A model generated the notes under the pieces. That model saw only the letters and a program-made list of their open reading frames with translations, was not told where the DNA came from and searched no databases. A stretch of DNA of 55,879 nucleotides from Chara braunii (Eukaryota > Streptophyta > Charophyceae > Charales > Characeae): the NCBI GenBank assembly GCA_003427395.1, contig BFEA01000011.1, positions 1,150,279 to 1,206,157 of the forward strand. Reading direction: 5' to 3'. Position numbers and translations under genes: made by a program. Below, one piece after another: positions 1-10,865 of the stretch (within the stretch, counting starts at the first letter, position 1; every line of letters begins with the position of its first letter).

Positions 1-110
1 CTGCGTTCGGCCCGAACGATCGAACGCCTTCCGAAGGGGTCCCGTACGTTCGGGTGTTCGAGTTCGGGCGTTCGGCCCATCCCGAACGTCGGCAACCGTG
101 TATATATATA
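1..110. repeat. Terminal arm of a TTCGG/GTACG-rich inverted-repeat element
   Basis: The first 100 bases are built from the words TTCGG, CGAAC and GTACG. They align with 47100-47200, sharing the order CCGAAGG, CGTACGTTCGGG, GTTCGGGCGTTC and a run into TATATA. The window therefore opens inside one end of this element; the rest lies outside. No coding potential. Confidence 0.6.
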
Positions 111-117
111 TATATTT

Positions 118-344
<227 letters not shown>

Positions 345-345
<1 letters not shown>

Positions 346-2685
346 AACGATGGTCACACCGATGGGAGCAGACGTTTGGGGGTAGCCCACTGCTCGTCCA
401 CAACCATGTTCTTCCACAACCATGGTAGCCTGTACGCTGCGTTGCACGCCGCCGTTTCCCCACTCAACTCCCTTCAAGGGCTAATGAAAATGAAGTCTCT
501 GCGAAAAGACTTTAATACTCTTGGACGCTCTCGTGAGAATAATGCACTCGCCCGCGTGAACGCCACAAAGCCCCTCCGTCGAATTCCACACCACCCACTA
601 AACACACTTGCACGCGAAGAGTTATACAATGCAGAACAATTATGCGTGTTCGTCTAGTCGGACTCATCAGACGCCAGGTACTTCCAAAAATAAGAGACAT
701 GGTCGTACCGATGACAGTGGGCGTCCGGGGGTAACCCAATGTGCTTTCACGACCCTGGTAGCCTGTACGGTACGCACACGCTGCCTCTTCCCCACACAAC
801 TCCCTACAAGGGCTAATGAAGATGTAATCTCCGCAAAAAGACTTTAATACTCTATGAGACTTTGATGCTCTTGCAAGAATGACGCACTTCCTCGCGCCAA
901 CGCCCCAAAGCCACTACGTCAAATTCCATAGTCTTGAACAATTATGTGTGTTTCATCCCGTCGAACTCATCAGTGGCGAGATACGCCCAAAATTAAGAGA
1001 CACGGTCCGCACCGATGGCAGTAGACGCCTGGGGGTAACCCAATGCTCTTCAGAGACCATGGTAGCCTGTAAGCTGCGCCACACGCTGGGGTAATGAATA
1101 TGTAGTCTCCACAAAAAGACTTTAATACTCTAGGAGTCTCTCGCGAGAATAACGCATTCCCTCTCGTGAACGCCACAAAGCTGCTCCTTCGAATTCCACA
1201 CCACCCACTAAACACACTTGCACACGAAGAGCTCTGCAATGTCGAACAATTATGCGTATTTCGTGTCGTCGGACTCATTTGTGGCCAGACACGCCCAAAA
1301 AGAAGCGAACGGTGGCACTGATGGCAGTAAGCGGTTGGGGTAACCCAATGCTCTTCCACGACCATTGTAACCTGTACGCTTCACCAAACGCTGCCACGTC
1401 CTCGCTCAACTCCCTACAAGGGCTAATGGAGATGTAGTCTCTACAAAAATACTTTAATACTCGACAACTCTCTCGCGAGAATAACGTACTTCTTCATGCG
1501 AAAGCCAAAAAGCCTCTCGGTCGAATCACACACCACCCACTAAACACAGTTGCACGAGAAGAGTTATGCAGTGCCAAACAACTATGAGTGTTTTGCGCCG
1601 TCGGAGTCATGAGTGGCCAAACACGCCCAAAAATAAGAGATACGGTCGCATCCGTGGCAGTCGGTGGTTGGGGGTAACCCAATGCTCTTCCACGACCATC
1701 GTAGTCTGTACGCTGCGCCACACGCCGCCTCGACCCTGCTCAACTCCCTATAAGGGCTAATGAAGATGTAGTCTCCGCAAAAATACTTTACTACTCTACG
1801 ACTCTCTCGAGAGAAGGACGCACTCCCTCGCACCAACACCGCAAAGCTGCTTCCTCACCACCAACTAAACACCCTTGCACATGAAGAGTTGTGTAGTGTC
1901 GAACAATTATGAGTGTTTCGTCCCGTCAGACTCATCAGTGGATAGACTCACCCAAAAATAAGAGACACGGTGGCACCGATGACAGTAGACGCCTGGGGGT
2001 AACCGAATGCTCTTCCACGACCATGGTAGCCTGTACGATGTGCCACACGCCGCCTCGTCGCTGCTCAACTCCCTACAAGGGCTAATGAAGATGTAGTCTC
2101 CGCAAAACAACTTAAATACTCTACGACGCGCTTGCGAGAATGACGCACTCCCTCGTGCCAATGCCGCAAAGCCAGTCCGTCGAATTCCACAATGCCGAAC
2201 AATTATGCGTGTTTTGTCTCGCCGAACGCATCAATGGCCAAACACGCCCAAAAATAAGAGACACGGTGGTACCAATGACAGTAGGCGCCTATGGGTAACT
2301 CAATGCTCTTCCACAACTATCATAGCCTGTACGTTGCGCCACACGTCGCCGCGTCCCTGCTCAACTCCCTACAAGGGCTAATGAAGATGTAGTTTGCACA
2401 AAAAAACTTCAACAGTGTACGATGGTCGTGCGAGAATGACGCACTCCCTCTCGCGAACGCCGCAAAGCTGGTCCGTCGAATTCCATACCACCCACCTAAC
2501 ACACTTGCACACAAAGAGTTGTGCAGTGTTGAACAATTATGCGTGTTTTGTCCCGTCAAACTCATCAGTGGCCAGACATGCCCACAATAAGAGACATGGT
2601 CGCACTGATGGCAGCAAATGCTTGGGGGTAACCCAATGCTCTTCCACAAGTATGGTAGCTTGCATGTTGCGCCTGTAAGCTCCGC
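345..2685. repeat. Tandem satellite, ~330 bp monomer, about seven copies
   Basis: The marker AACAATTATG (with small variants) recurs at about 635, 937, 1245, 1577, 1902, 2198 and 2532, giving spacings of 296-334 bp. Every monomer also carries GTAACCCAATGCTCTTCCAC, CAACTCCCTACAAGGGCTAA and AAGATGTAGTCTCCGCAAAA in the same order. Shorter monomers lack a ~30 bp block (CACCACCCACTAAACACACT). Open frames through the array are broken and conserve DNA rather than protein. The array ends abruptly where the retrotransposon protease sequence begins near 2690. Confidence 0.9.
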
Positions 2686-2699
2686 CAGATTGGCAATGT

Positions 2700-3400
2700 G
2701 TGGCCAGAAGATATTTGAACATCCGAGTTGGTCTTGGTGAATTTTCTGCCCTTGCTGATGACGGGGCAATAGATAAAGATGCGATTGAGGCTGGTGTGCA
2801 GATCAATCGTAATGATTACGGGTTTCTGGTTGGAGCAAGCGGTTCGACTCTATTCTGTGGCATAGCCAATGGCGTGGTGGTCACAGTTGAAATAGCCAAA
2901 GCTCGAGTTGATTTTTATATTTATCCAAAGATGGATCACGAGGTGCTTCTGGGGCGATCGTTTTTGTGTGGGACAGAGAGCCTTGTGATCAACAAACACG
3001 ATGGCACTTTGTTCATGGCTTTATGCGATCCGGTCTGTGGATATTACCAAGTGGTGAGATGTACAAACATAGGCCGGAGAATTTGCGTCATCGGTTGAGT
3101 CCCGGATCATATAACTTTCTGGAATCGGAAAGATTGAGGACAGAAAATGAGTCATTTGAGGAGTATGATCCTCAAGATTTTTTTTTGACATTGTCTGATA
3201 TATCACAGACAATTAATTTTGTATCAACATACCCTGCGATTGATCCTAGCTTGGTGCAAACTTTCATAGAGGTCGTGACTGAGGAAGGAGGTGCAGGGAC
3301 TATGCACCTCGTGTATCGGTCGAATGACTCTCGTGGAGAGGAGTCACAACCTTCGGCTAGGCAAGGGTCTTTTTTAGAGGGCGGAAACTCGATGTAGGGT
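2700..3400 (+). pseudogene. Retropepsin and downstream linker of element 1
   Basis: The frame at 2700-3098 (132 residues) carries an aspartic-protease core: LADDGA about 20 residues in, where the family has D-T/S-G or D-D-G, then a flap-like segment, then LLGRSFL, the usual hydrophobic-GR motif. It would process the polyprotein. The frame closes at 3098. The following linker (acidic, reading LSPGSY, EYDPQDF and so on) continues in another frame at about 3060-3397, which shows a frameshift near 3060. The first ATG-like codon is not a credible gene start because homologous sequence runs in from upstream. Broken copy. Confidence 0.75.
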
Positions 3401-3529
3401 CAAAGAGGAAACATAAGAAAGTAGCTGAGAACTCTCTAGAGGGCGAAGACTCGGTGTTTGGTCAAAGCGAAAACATAAGAAAATAACTGAGAATGCTCAG
3501 CCTATGCTCGTCTTAGTCACTCGGGATAG

Positions 3530-4330
3530 GGAAGTATATTACAAGGAAAAACGTGACTGAATGAAGACGATGAAAAAGATGGGGGAAAAAGGACCGTATC
3601 GATTGACAAACGAAAGGATCAAGGAGATGATCATTGGAGAAGAAGGGTTTCTCACTAAGGAGGAAGTTAATTTTATTGTCGGCATTATGAAGAAGACTCA
3701 TTTAGCTTCTGTTTTCGATGATGACGAGCGTGAAAGGTTAGATGTCGACATGATCCCAATGATTCGGATTTACACAATACCTCATCAACTGTGGAATATA
3801 AGGGGTTCACGTTATCTGAATCCCGAGGATCACCACAAGGTTGTTGATTACCTTGACAAAAAGATTCAGACCAAAGTGTCTGATTATTCATATGGACCGT
3901 ATGGATCTTTTTGGTTATGTTTCATTAAACCAAACAGTATTTTGCGTTGGGTTCAGGACCTGTAGAAGTTGAACTCTGTGACGGTTCGTGATGCGGGCGG
4001 GATTCTAAATGCTAATCAACTATTAGAGTCTTGCTAGTGTGCAAGATGACCCATCATCACCCTTTCTGATTTGTATTTTAAATATGATTTGTTCCCTTTG
4101 TATAAAGCAGATCGGCCTATAAACGCTATGCATACGCCTAGGGGACTGATTCATATATGTGTGGCGCCTCAGTGATAAATGAATATTGCAGATATTGTTC
4201 ATAGGCATATGATGAAACTCATGCAAATGCTTTGTCCGCACGTGACTTCACCATATATCGATGATCGGGTCATCCCAAAACCTCGTATTAAAGATGAGAC
4301 AAAAGGGTTGTATGACGTTCGAAGGTTCGT
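3530..4330 (+). pseudogene. Reverse transcriptase of element 1 (broken)
   Basis: An open stretch at 3561-3965 holds the segment before and into RT: TKEEVNFIVG, RIYTIPHQLWN, GPYGSFW and ILRWVQDL, typical of gypsy RT fingers. The frame stops after WVQDL, and the palm continues through several frames. The catalytic box reads Tyr-Ile-Asp-Asp at 4254-4265, so the active-site codons survive although the gene does not. Family role: copies the RNA intermediate to DNA. Several in-frame stops and indels between 3966 and 4330 make it a pseudogene. Confidence 0.8.
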
Positions 4331-4379
4331 TTGAGAACACATCTGTAATGTATAGAGATCCTGAAGAAATTGAAGGAGT

Positions 4380-5165
4380 TAATCTAAAGGCTAGTGGGGT
4401 TAAATCAAGACATTGAATGAGGGAAACAATTATTCTGGGTTTCTTTTGTAATGAGAAGGTCCCGAACTAATAAAATATTGGAGTGGCCAACCCCTTTCAT
4501 GTCCATTACTGATGTTCGAAGCTTCCTTGGAACTTGTAGGTTCTGACGTATAATTTGTATCCGCAAGTTCGCGGCGAGAGTGAAACACTTGCGAAAGTAA
4601 GTATGCAAAAATCGGATATGGGAATTGGGAGTGAAGTAGCAGACGACCATTGAGGATATCAAGGCTGGATTTCAGGAAGGTGGTTTGATCCTAGCAGTTC
4701 CTTACTTTGATGATGACACATGACGTCCTTTCATCATTGAAACAGATGCGGGTCCCACGACTTTGGCTGGGGTCCTTATTCAAAAGGATGAGGAAGGACG
4801 AGAGTGACCCTTGAGATTCGAAAGCAAAACTCTAAATATTGTTGAGCGAAACTATTCCCTGTTAAAAAAAAAACTCTTGCGGTGCTTCATTGTCTGTGTG
4901 TTTTCGGGAATTATGTATTTGGCAGCGTTTCATTTTACGAGTTGATCCCAACACTTTGGTTCAATCACTCAAAAATTATTCTCCTTCCGATCCAACCATT
5001 GCTCGGTGGCTGACCTATATTTGAATGTTCATTCTTGAAATTGAGTGCATCTCAGGTACTCAAAATCGTGCAGATGGTTTGAGTTGTGTTAATTGGGACT
5101 CATCGACAAATTAGGCTGAGAATTCAATCATTTTCGATGGGTTCCTGGAAGCAGAAGAGTTACAG
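4380..5165 (+). pseudogene. RT connection and RNase H domain of element 1 (broken)
   Basis: Fragments in shifting frames match the end of gypsy RT and RNase H. Around 4735-4800 the text reads IETDAG...LAGVLIQKDEEGRE, with the first RNase H aspartate at 4745-4747. Near 5040-5080 SGTQNRADGLS corresponds to the last conserved block. RNase H degrades the RNA strand of the hybrid. Stops (for example TGA at about 4806) and a run of nine A at about 4866 interrupt it. Confidence 0.75.
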
Positions 5166-5609
5166 TTGAGTATCAACTCATATAATTATTTGACGGATGC
5201 AATGACTCGACATGAGAAAACCATTTGGAATGCTTCTGGTTTCCATCATGTGTGGTCAGAACTAGTGGTGGGGGAGCCATTCATTGAGGAGGACCCATGG
5301 GGAGAGAGGACCTTAGAGCAAATAATGAGTTTGACTCTATCTGATGCCATTGAGCTTATAAAAGCGTCATTAACGATTGAGCATGGACACAAGCAAGTTG
5401 ACGAATTTTGTAGGGTCTCTTGGAAGATGTCATTCCTTATTAACTCTTTGGTTCATGAGGACTGTTTGAAGATGATGAACAACGAAGAAGAAAGAAGTGA
5501 GATCAGGGAATCTTTTCGAGAAGGAGAATATGATGGGGAATATAAGTTGGTGCGAATGTGGTCGAATGAAGAATTGAAGGTAGATGAAGTGGATCCAGTT
5601 GTTCGCTAG
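5166..5609 (+). pseudogene. Linker between RNase H and integrase, element 1
   Basis: This is the longest intact frame of the element (147 residues). It is acidic and helical-looking, with no catalytic motif that I recognise. It lies exactly between the RNase H end and the integrase zinc region, so it is part of the polyprotein rather than a separate gene. It ends at a stop just before KSNDFVIR-like sequence that leads into integrase. Confidence 0.6.
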
Positions 5610-6480
5610 AAAAGTAATGACTTCGTCATTCGATATGGTCATCTTTTTGAAAAGTCCAACGATAACATTCCAAAGAGATTAGTATGAGGGGTTACACAAC
5701 ATCTTTATGTGATTGCAGTCTTGCATGACGGTGTGGCAGGCGGACATAGATTTGCGCGAGTCACATTGAAAAAGATTGAGCATCTTTATTTTTGGGAAGG
5801 GATGAGCAAAATGGGAAATGATTTTTATAAATCTTATCTTCCTTGCCGAAGACGATCTAATGTGTTTTTGTTGAGTCTCTTAATCCACGTTATGTAGCCG
5901 AGCCAGGAGTTGTGGTCCACCTTGATTTATTGCTCATACCGCATGGGTTAATGGGTACAGATATATCTTTGATGCAAGGGATAATCTAACTAGGTTCGTT
6001 GATCGCTGTGCCATTCACGAACGTACTGGACAGGTTTTAGAATGCATCAAAGAATTTTATCTCCGGTAACCGTTTGTCCGAAAATTTGTTATGGATCAAG
6101 GTGGTGAATTCCGGGTTGGGGAAGTACAGGTACTCGGAGTAAGCTTTAACTATACTACAAGGGCACATCCCGAAGCGAATACGCTGGTTGAACGCGGACA
6201 TGCCACTCTAACAAATTTGTTGGAAAAATGGAGTGTGGATAAACTGTCCAGATGACCAATATATTTGAGAACGTCGTTTTTTGTTAAAAATATCACTATT
6301 AAGCGAACAACTAGGTATGTTTCAATCACATTACGTTTTGGACAGTATGCAACTTTTTCGATCAAAAGTTTTTCGACTAATTGGTGGAAACAAGATGTGG
6401 AGACCGAAGAAAGGGTTGAGAAGACCCTTGCGTCTACTGCTGATAGTAGATGAGCGGATAAGGAACAATGGAACAAACAA
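5610..6480 (+). pseudogene. Integrase of element 1 (broken)
   Basis: HDGVAGGH at about 5725 and LPCRRRS at about 5847 mark the HHCC zinc domain; the text YKSYLPC has tyrosines where relatives have cysteines. The catalytic core follows in several frames: VHLDLL (first Asp, about 5925), VMDQGGEF (second Asp, about 6095) and NTLVERGH (Glu, about 6190). All three acidic residues are readable, but stops such as TAA at 6067 and frameshifts separate them. The integrase would insert the cDNA. Confidence 0.8.
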
Positions 6481-6501
6481 CCTCGTATTCGTAAAAAATC
6501 G

Positions 6502-6705
6502 TTGGAAGTTAGAGATATTGTTCTCCTTTATGACACGTCGTTGGAAAAACAGTGGTATCGAAAATTGGATAGTCGATGGTTGGGACCTTACCGTATTGTT
6601 AAAAGATCTGAGCATGGGGCCTATAAGATTGAAGAGATGTATAAGAATCGAGAGCGAAACTATGTATTAGCATCGCATTTGCGAAAATTCATTTCAAGGG
6701 TGTGA
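6502..6705 (+). pseudogene. Integrase C-terminal domain of element 1
   Basis: A 67-residue frame reads VRDIVLLYD, KLDSRWLGPYRIV and ASHLRKFISRV, the SH3-like integrase tail of Ty3/gypsy elements with the LGPY box. It ends at TGA near 6703 without a chromodomain. A closely similar block with NRWMGPYRV occurs in element 2 (17876-18163, minus). Confidence 0.8.
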
Positions 6706-6792
6706 TAAAGGTTGTCAGAAAACATAAAATTTTGCTGAGAAAAAGGTGGATTATGTTTGGGACAATTAATTACTAACTATTATCTAAGGTCG

Positions 6793-6804
6793 GACAAAGG
6801 GGGA
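6793..6804 (+). other. Polypurine tract of element 1
   Basis: GGACAAAGGGGGA lies 90 bases after the integrase stop and directly before TGTCAC. Its position and purine run fit the plus-strand primer site of an LTR retrotransposon. Confidence 0.65.
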
Positions 6805-6884
6805 TGTCACTTTGGACTTTTTTGATTAAGATTTGGATTAATTTGGAGAGTGTGGTTCCATCTTTTGTAAATAATTAATAATAA
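6805..6884 (+). mobile_element. Start of the 3' LTR of element 1
   Basis: TGTCAC right after the polypurine tract is a typical LTR start. The LTR is interrupted about 80 bases in by the inverted-repeat element at 6885-7210. Its end and a matching 5' LTR were not found, so its length is unknown. Confidence 0.5.
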
Positions 6885-7210
6885 CCTGTGTAGTATGGCG
6901 AACATGTTCGCACCCCTTCACATTCGTGCAAACAGCTCGCGAACATGTTCGGACGAACATTTTGTTTTCGTAAAAAAAAATAAAAATAAAAATTATTTTT
7001 CAGTTTTTAATTTTTGACTCATGATTGACTACGAATTTGAACATGACTCCAATGCAAAAGTTACTTGTATTGCTATTTTACATAACATATAGTTTTTTCA
7101 TATTTTTTTATGATTTTTTTGTTTTTTTAATATTTTTTGGGTTCGCGTTCGGAAGGTTTTCGACGCTTGTTCGCGTTCGCCTCCGAACGCAAACACAGTG
7201 CTACGTAGAT
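6885..7210. mobile_element. Small inverted-repeat element with GTTCGCG/CGAACATG arms
   Basis: Both ends are rich in GTTCG and CGAAC words: GGCGAACATGTTCGCACC at the left; GTTCGCGTTCGG and GTTCGCGTTCGCC at the right. The outermost bases GTAGTATGG and the complement of GTGCTAC (GTAGCAC) are roughly inverted. The AT-rich middle carries a diverged copy of the core shared by the other such elements: an 'atgac-tccaatgc-aaagtt' block and then ACATAACATATAG plus a T run. Non-coding. Confidence 0.45.
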
Positions 7211-7554
7211 AATATCTAGGACTTTTGTTTTGTATAATTTTTTTGTTAAACTTCATGGATGGATTCATAATAGTTATTTTACTCTTAATTTTGTATGAAT
7301 TTATTTATCATTTTTTCGATGAAATGAAATGCAAATTTATGAATATTTTTGGACTGGAACGTTATCGAACTCTCGGTGAAAAATGTATGTTGTTATTTGA
7401 TGTACATTTTTTATGTAAAAGTTTTTAGGACGATGTTATATAACTTGCATTATATGCTTGCAAAATAACACTGTGTATTATTCGCAGAGGCATGTATTGC
7501 AACTATTTATCATAACCTAAAATTTTCATAATGTGTTGGTATCATAAAGTGATG
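7211..7554. other. AT-rich unassigned DNA
   Basis: Low-complexity T-rich sequence, no gene. It is probably remnant LTR of element 1 to the right of the inserted small element, but I cannot show this. Confidence 0.3.
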
Positions 7555-7965
7555 AGTCCTGATGCAGTGAGCTTCGTAAATGGTAGTGAGGCCCACGCCA
7601 GAACTGTGAGTGGGATGTTGTCACTTTTGGTTTATAAGGAAAGTGGTTACACTATCATTTAAAGGGAGGGAGACGTCATTGTGGTTGTTGAAATCTTGCT
7701 TGTGAGGGTGACGATTGTCGCTCGCCATGGGGAAAGGAGTGGTTACCTTTGCCTTGTGTCGAGTGAGGTCGCCTTGTCCTTATGGCCGGGTCTAACCAGC
7801 CTATGTCATAGAGAAGGGGTAATTCAACCTTACGAGTAGAGGGCTAGCAGAAACATGACACTTTAATCTGAGGGAATATGGTGAGACTTGAGTCTAAATC
7901 GGGGCTCGACATCGAAATGTTATCCCTTATGTGCATTACACGGCTTCTCGACGCATATCACAAGG
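7555..7965 (+). repeat. Dispersed repeat shared with 41862-42275
   Basis: Blocks shared in the same order with 41862-42275: GTGAGGCCCACGCC, GAGTGGGATGTTGTCAC, a stretch like GGTTACACTATCATTTAA, then GGGGCTCGACAT and ATGTTATCCCTTATG followed by a GATTACAC-like block. The middle differs. There is no coding potential, and the position after element 1 suggests LTR or untranslated retroelement sequence. Confidence 0.6.
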
Positions 7966-8627
7966 CATGCAGGAAAAACATCTTGCGTAATGGCTTAAAG
8001 TTGGAGTGGGATGCAAAACCTAGACAACGACTTAGATTAATGTTTTCTTTCATGAATGGTTGGTTCAAATTTTGTCAAGATCACCGAAGAGGTTGATTAT
8101 TTTGAAAGACCCGTTAGGGGGTTAATTCTAACGTTTTTTATTTTTATTTTTTATGAATGGATGTATCAGCCAAATGAGTTTTCGTTCTGAGACTACCCGG
8201 ATGGCTTCCAGTACCATTATGAGAGATTATATATTTTTCCAGTGACCGCTCGTGGGATGATGCTAGAGCCATTCAGACAAAGATCTTCGAATATTTTAGT
8301 AATTTCGAAATATGATCCGGTATATAATTTCAAATTTGAGTTAAAGGCTTGCTAAAGGCTATACCTCGTACCATTCCAATAAAAAGTATTTTATTTTGAA
8401 ATGCGGAGAAAAAAACTCGGATTTTTTCGATATAATCTTCGACTTAATTTCGATTGAGAAATTTTGTTGTAATTTTTACAGAGATGTTCCATAAGCATCC
8501 AGAAAGTCCTATATTGCTCGGTCATGTAGGAAAAAAAAAATGGGTGAATAACGGGGACGTCGTTCAATGGAGCCCGGGAATGGTGTCGAGGCAAAAACCC
8601 TAATAAGGGGATCTGCTCGGAAACTTT
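7966..8627. other. Unassigned DNA
   Basis: No gene, tandem repeat or recognised element. The short frames here are unlike any protein I know. Confidence 0.3.
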
Positions 8628-8964
8628 CTACGTCGGGCGGGCATTGCGACTTGTACGCACCCTCGTACGAGTACGGTTCGTACTCCTGTACTCGTACGCT
8701 AGAGGCCCCGTATCATTTTTTTTTTTTAATCTGATATTGTTTTATTTTTTTTCCTCAAATTCTAATAAGACTCTGCAGATGATGCTCAACCAAATGTTGC
8801 TTGTTTTCTGTTGCTGCATCACATATCATTTTTTCGGATTGTGTTGACTTTTTTTTTTCGTACGGGGCCGTAAAAAGTGTACGGGTCCCCGTACAGATCC
8901 CCTACAAATATTACCTGTATATTTCGTACGGAAAGGCCCCGTACGTGTACATTATGCAACGTAG
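8628..8964. mobile_element. CTACGTT-terminus element, complete copy with GTACG-rich arms
   Basis: It begins CTACGT and ends GCAACGTAG, which is inverted (CTACGTTGC). Both arms are crowded with GTACG: TTGTACGCACCCTCGTACGA at the left; CCCCGTACGTGTAC at the right. The AT-rich core has GATGATGCTCAACCAAATGT and GCTGCATCACATATCA. The copy split at 47751-48064 and 55703-55739 aligns over its length, apart from about 11 extra bases near this copy's left end. No protein; probably a non-autonomous DNA transposon. GTGTCGAG occurs at 8583-8590 and again at 8964-8971. Confidence 0.7.
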
Positions 8965-9239
8965 TGTCGAGCACTATCTGATGAACGTTAGAATTTCGAC
9001 TTAGAAGAATAGGTTAATTCTTAGAAGGTTGTCTTATCTTTGCGCTTTGAATTTAATTTCTGACGTTCAAAATAAGGAGTGGACTTATGGTCAGACACTC
9101 TCGCAATTGGTGGCGTGCGGAAGAGTGAGTTTCAATTTTTTTAGAATGTGCGGTCAGGTCGCCACACGATTTAGATCTTTTTGACGGTGAGAAAAGGTCG
9201 GCCGTGAAGTTTTCACGCTCTAGTCCATATGTTTATGTT

Positions 9240-9560
9240 TTTTTAGGAACAAACCATCCGGGGCCCAAATCCGGACTTGCGGCTAAAGGGGTGGCTTATC
9301 GGGCCCACCTGACTAAGCCCCAACTTATTCGATGGCGGGGCAACAACCATTCGACTAGGTGAGGCAGTTTGGGGCTGCCTAGTCCTGAGGCTGGGTGACC
9401 TACTGGGCAACAAGTCTTCAAATAGAAGACTTGCGAGTCTAGTTTTCGTGAAAAGGAGCTAGCCCAATAGGTTATAACATCAAGTTTTCACCCAATAGGT
9501 GCGGGGATTGAACCCGACAACACCCTACTGGGATGACTCCTTTTAGAGCGGCCGTAGGGA
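9240..9560 (-). repeat. Possible tRNA-derived SINE fragment
   Basis: On the minus strand, 9500-9515 reads GGGTTCAATCCCC, a good polymerase III B box (T-arm). The sequence around CCCAGTAGGGTG resembles an A box but lies only about ten bases away, too close for an intact promoter. The stretch also repeats the word CCCAATAGGT. No tail or target duplication was found. Confidence 0.3.
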
Positions 9561-10044
9561 AAAAAGGTCCGACGTGGCCGATTTCGGTCGCACGATTTGT
9601 AAGATCGCACAACCTGAAACAACCGCGCGGACATAAGATTGTCCGTGCGCAAGTATGACATGCAAAAATCGAGAAAGGTCCAAAATATTTTTTTCGATCC
9701 CCAACTTAGCGCAGAGGTGTCATAATGTGATCGTTAGCTGAGGCCAACGAAAAAAATAAAGAAAAAAATTGACGAGACAAAAATCGCAGCGCCAGATGAC
9801 GAGACAAAAATTGACTGGGGCATTTACTCCCGAGTGCAGTTGTCGGTGCTTATTTTAAATAGGAGGCCGTTCTCTCTTTCAAGGTAATATTTCTTTTTTT
9901 CTTTCTTGTTTTTTTCTATAGATCTTTAATTTTTTTTTATTTTTTTTTTTCATATTTCTTCTTTTAGATTTATCTTAGATTCTTTGTTTTTTTGAAAGTT
10001 TTTTTTTCCCCCTCTCTTTTGGAGTGTGCAATCTGGGTGCAAAA
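9561..10044. other. Unassigned T-rich DNA
   Basis: No gene seen. Long T runs lie at 9890-10010. Confidence 0.3.
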
Positions 10045-10224
10045 CGAACGGGTTTAGTTTTCCATCGGCAGGATGAGCAACGCGCCAACCAACAGGTAAG
10101 TTTCCAACTCCGTGGCTGGCTTCACGCTACTTCTATCAATGGGATGGCCGAAATCGAATGAATCTACACGCTAGAACATGAAAATATACATTGCTACACT
10201 TGTGTGTGTGTGTGTGCATGTGTA

Positions 10225-10290
<66 letters not shown>

Positions 10291-10465
10291 AGAAGAGAAA
10301 GAGAGAAAGAGAGAGAGGGAGAAAGAGAGATAGAGAGAGGGAGAGAGGGAGAACAGATAAGTCTCCTACCTGGCGGCTGACCTCACGCTACTTCTATCGA
10401 CATGATGAGCAAAATCGAAATGAATCTTCATGCAGAGCATGAAAATATACACGGCCACATTCTTG
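10045..10465 (+). repeat. TG/GA microsatellite modules with a conserved ~75 bp leader
   Basis: A leader with CACGCTACTTCTATC, GATGAGCAAAATCG-like text, GAATCTACACGCTAGAACAT and AAAATATACA occurs twice (10118-10200 and 10380-10460), and a partial copy lies near 10058. After the first copy come (TG)n at 10200-10290 and (GA)n at 10291-10352. The same leader followed by (TG)n is found at 31770-31900 and, without it, at 31620-31660. The long frame reading Val-Cys through the TG run is not a gene. Confidence 0.7.
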
Positions 10466-10686
10466 GATCCCCCCTTCCGTGCGTGCCAAGGGAGTGCGCT
10501 CATTCATTTTTAAAAACGGGCAGCACTCTTGGGCCGCGCGCCTGAATCCGGCACCCATCTTGTGCCAGATACAGGCGTGGGGCAGGGGAAAGAAAACCCT
10601 GACTCGGATGAGCCTGACTTTAGTTCGGCTCCATGAAATAATGGGGCGCTTGTTCGTTTTCAAACGACGAGCGGCCCCTCACAACA

Positions 10687-10724
<38 letters not shown>

Positions 10725-10775
10725 GTAATAATAATAATAATAATAATATTAATAATAATATTAATAATAATAAAA
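10687..10775. repeat. (ATA)n microsatellite
   Basis: About 90 bases of AAT/ATA trinucleotide repeat with a few interruptions. Confidence 0.95.
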
Positions 10776-10865
10776 TATATACATATATGTAAGGAAAATA
10801 AAAGCAAGGGAAAGGGCAACAGTCGTGTATGCGGCCGCAATAGTGCCCTGAGTGCAGTCTGAATA

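Larger units (their letters stand above)
2690..6830 (+). mobile_element. Ty3/gypsy retrotransposon, decayed, plus strand (element 1)
   Basis: Homology to retropepsin, reverse transcriptase, RNase H and integrase follows in the Ty3/gypsy order on the plus strand, ending with an integrase C-terminal domain, a polypurine tract and a TGTCAC LTR start at 6805. Stops and frameshifts break every domain, so no polyprotein can be made. No gag or 5' LTR is seen: the satellite adjoins the protease directly, so the element is 5'-truncated or the satellite replaced its left part. I do not see a chromodomain after the integrase. Confidence 0.85.

Noticed and set aside
8965-9150. LTR starting TGTCGAGC as at 48065
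   Set aside because: Only the first eight bases agree; the following sequence is unrelated.
9440-9560. tRNA gene
   Set aside because: A and B boxes too close and no acceptor stem.
10191-10442. Cys/Val-rich and Arg/Glu-rich frame
   Set aside because: Translation of (TG)n and (GA)n microsatellites.
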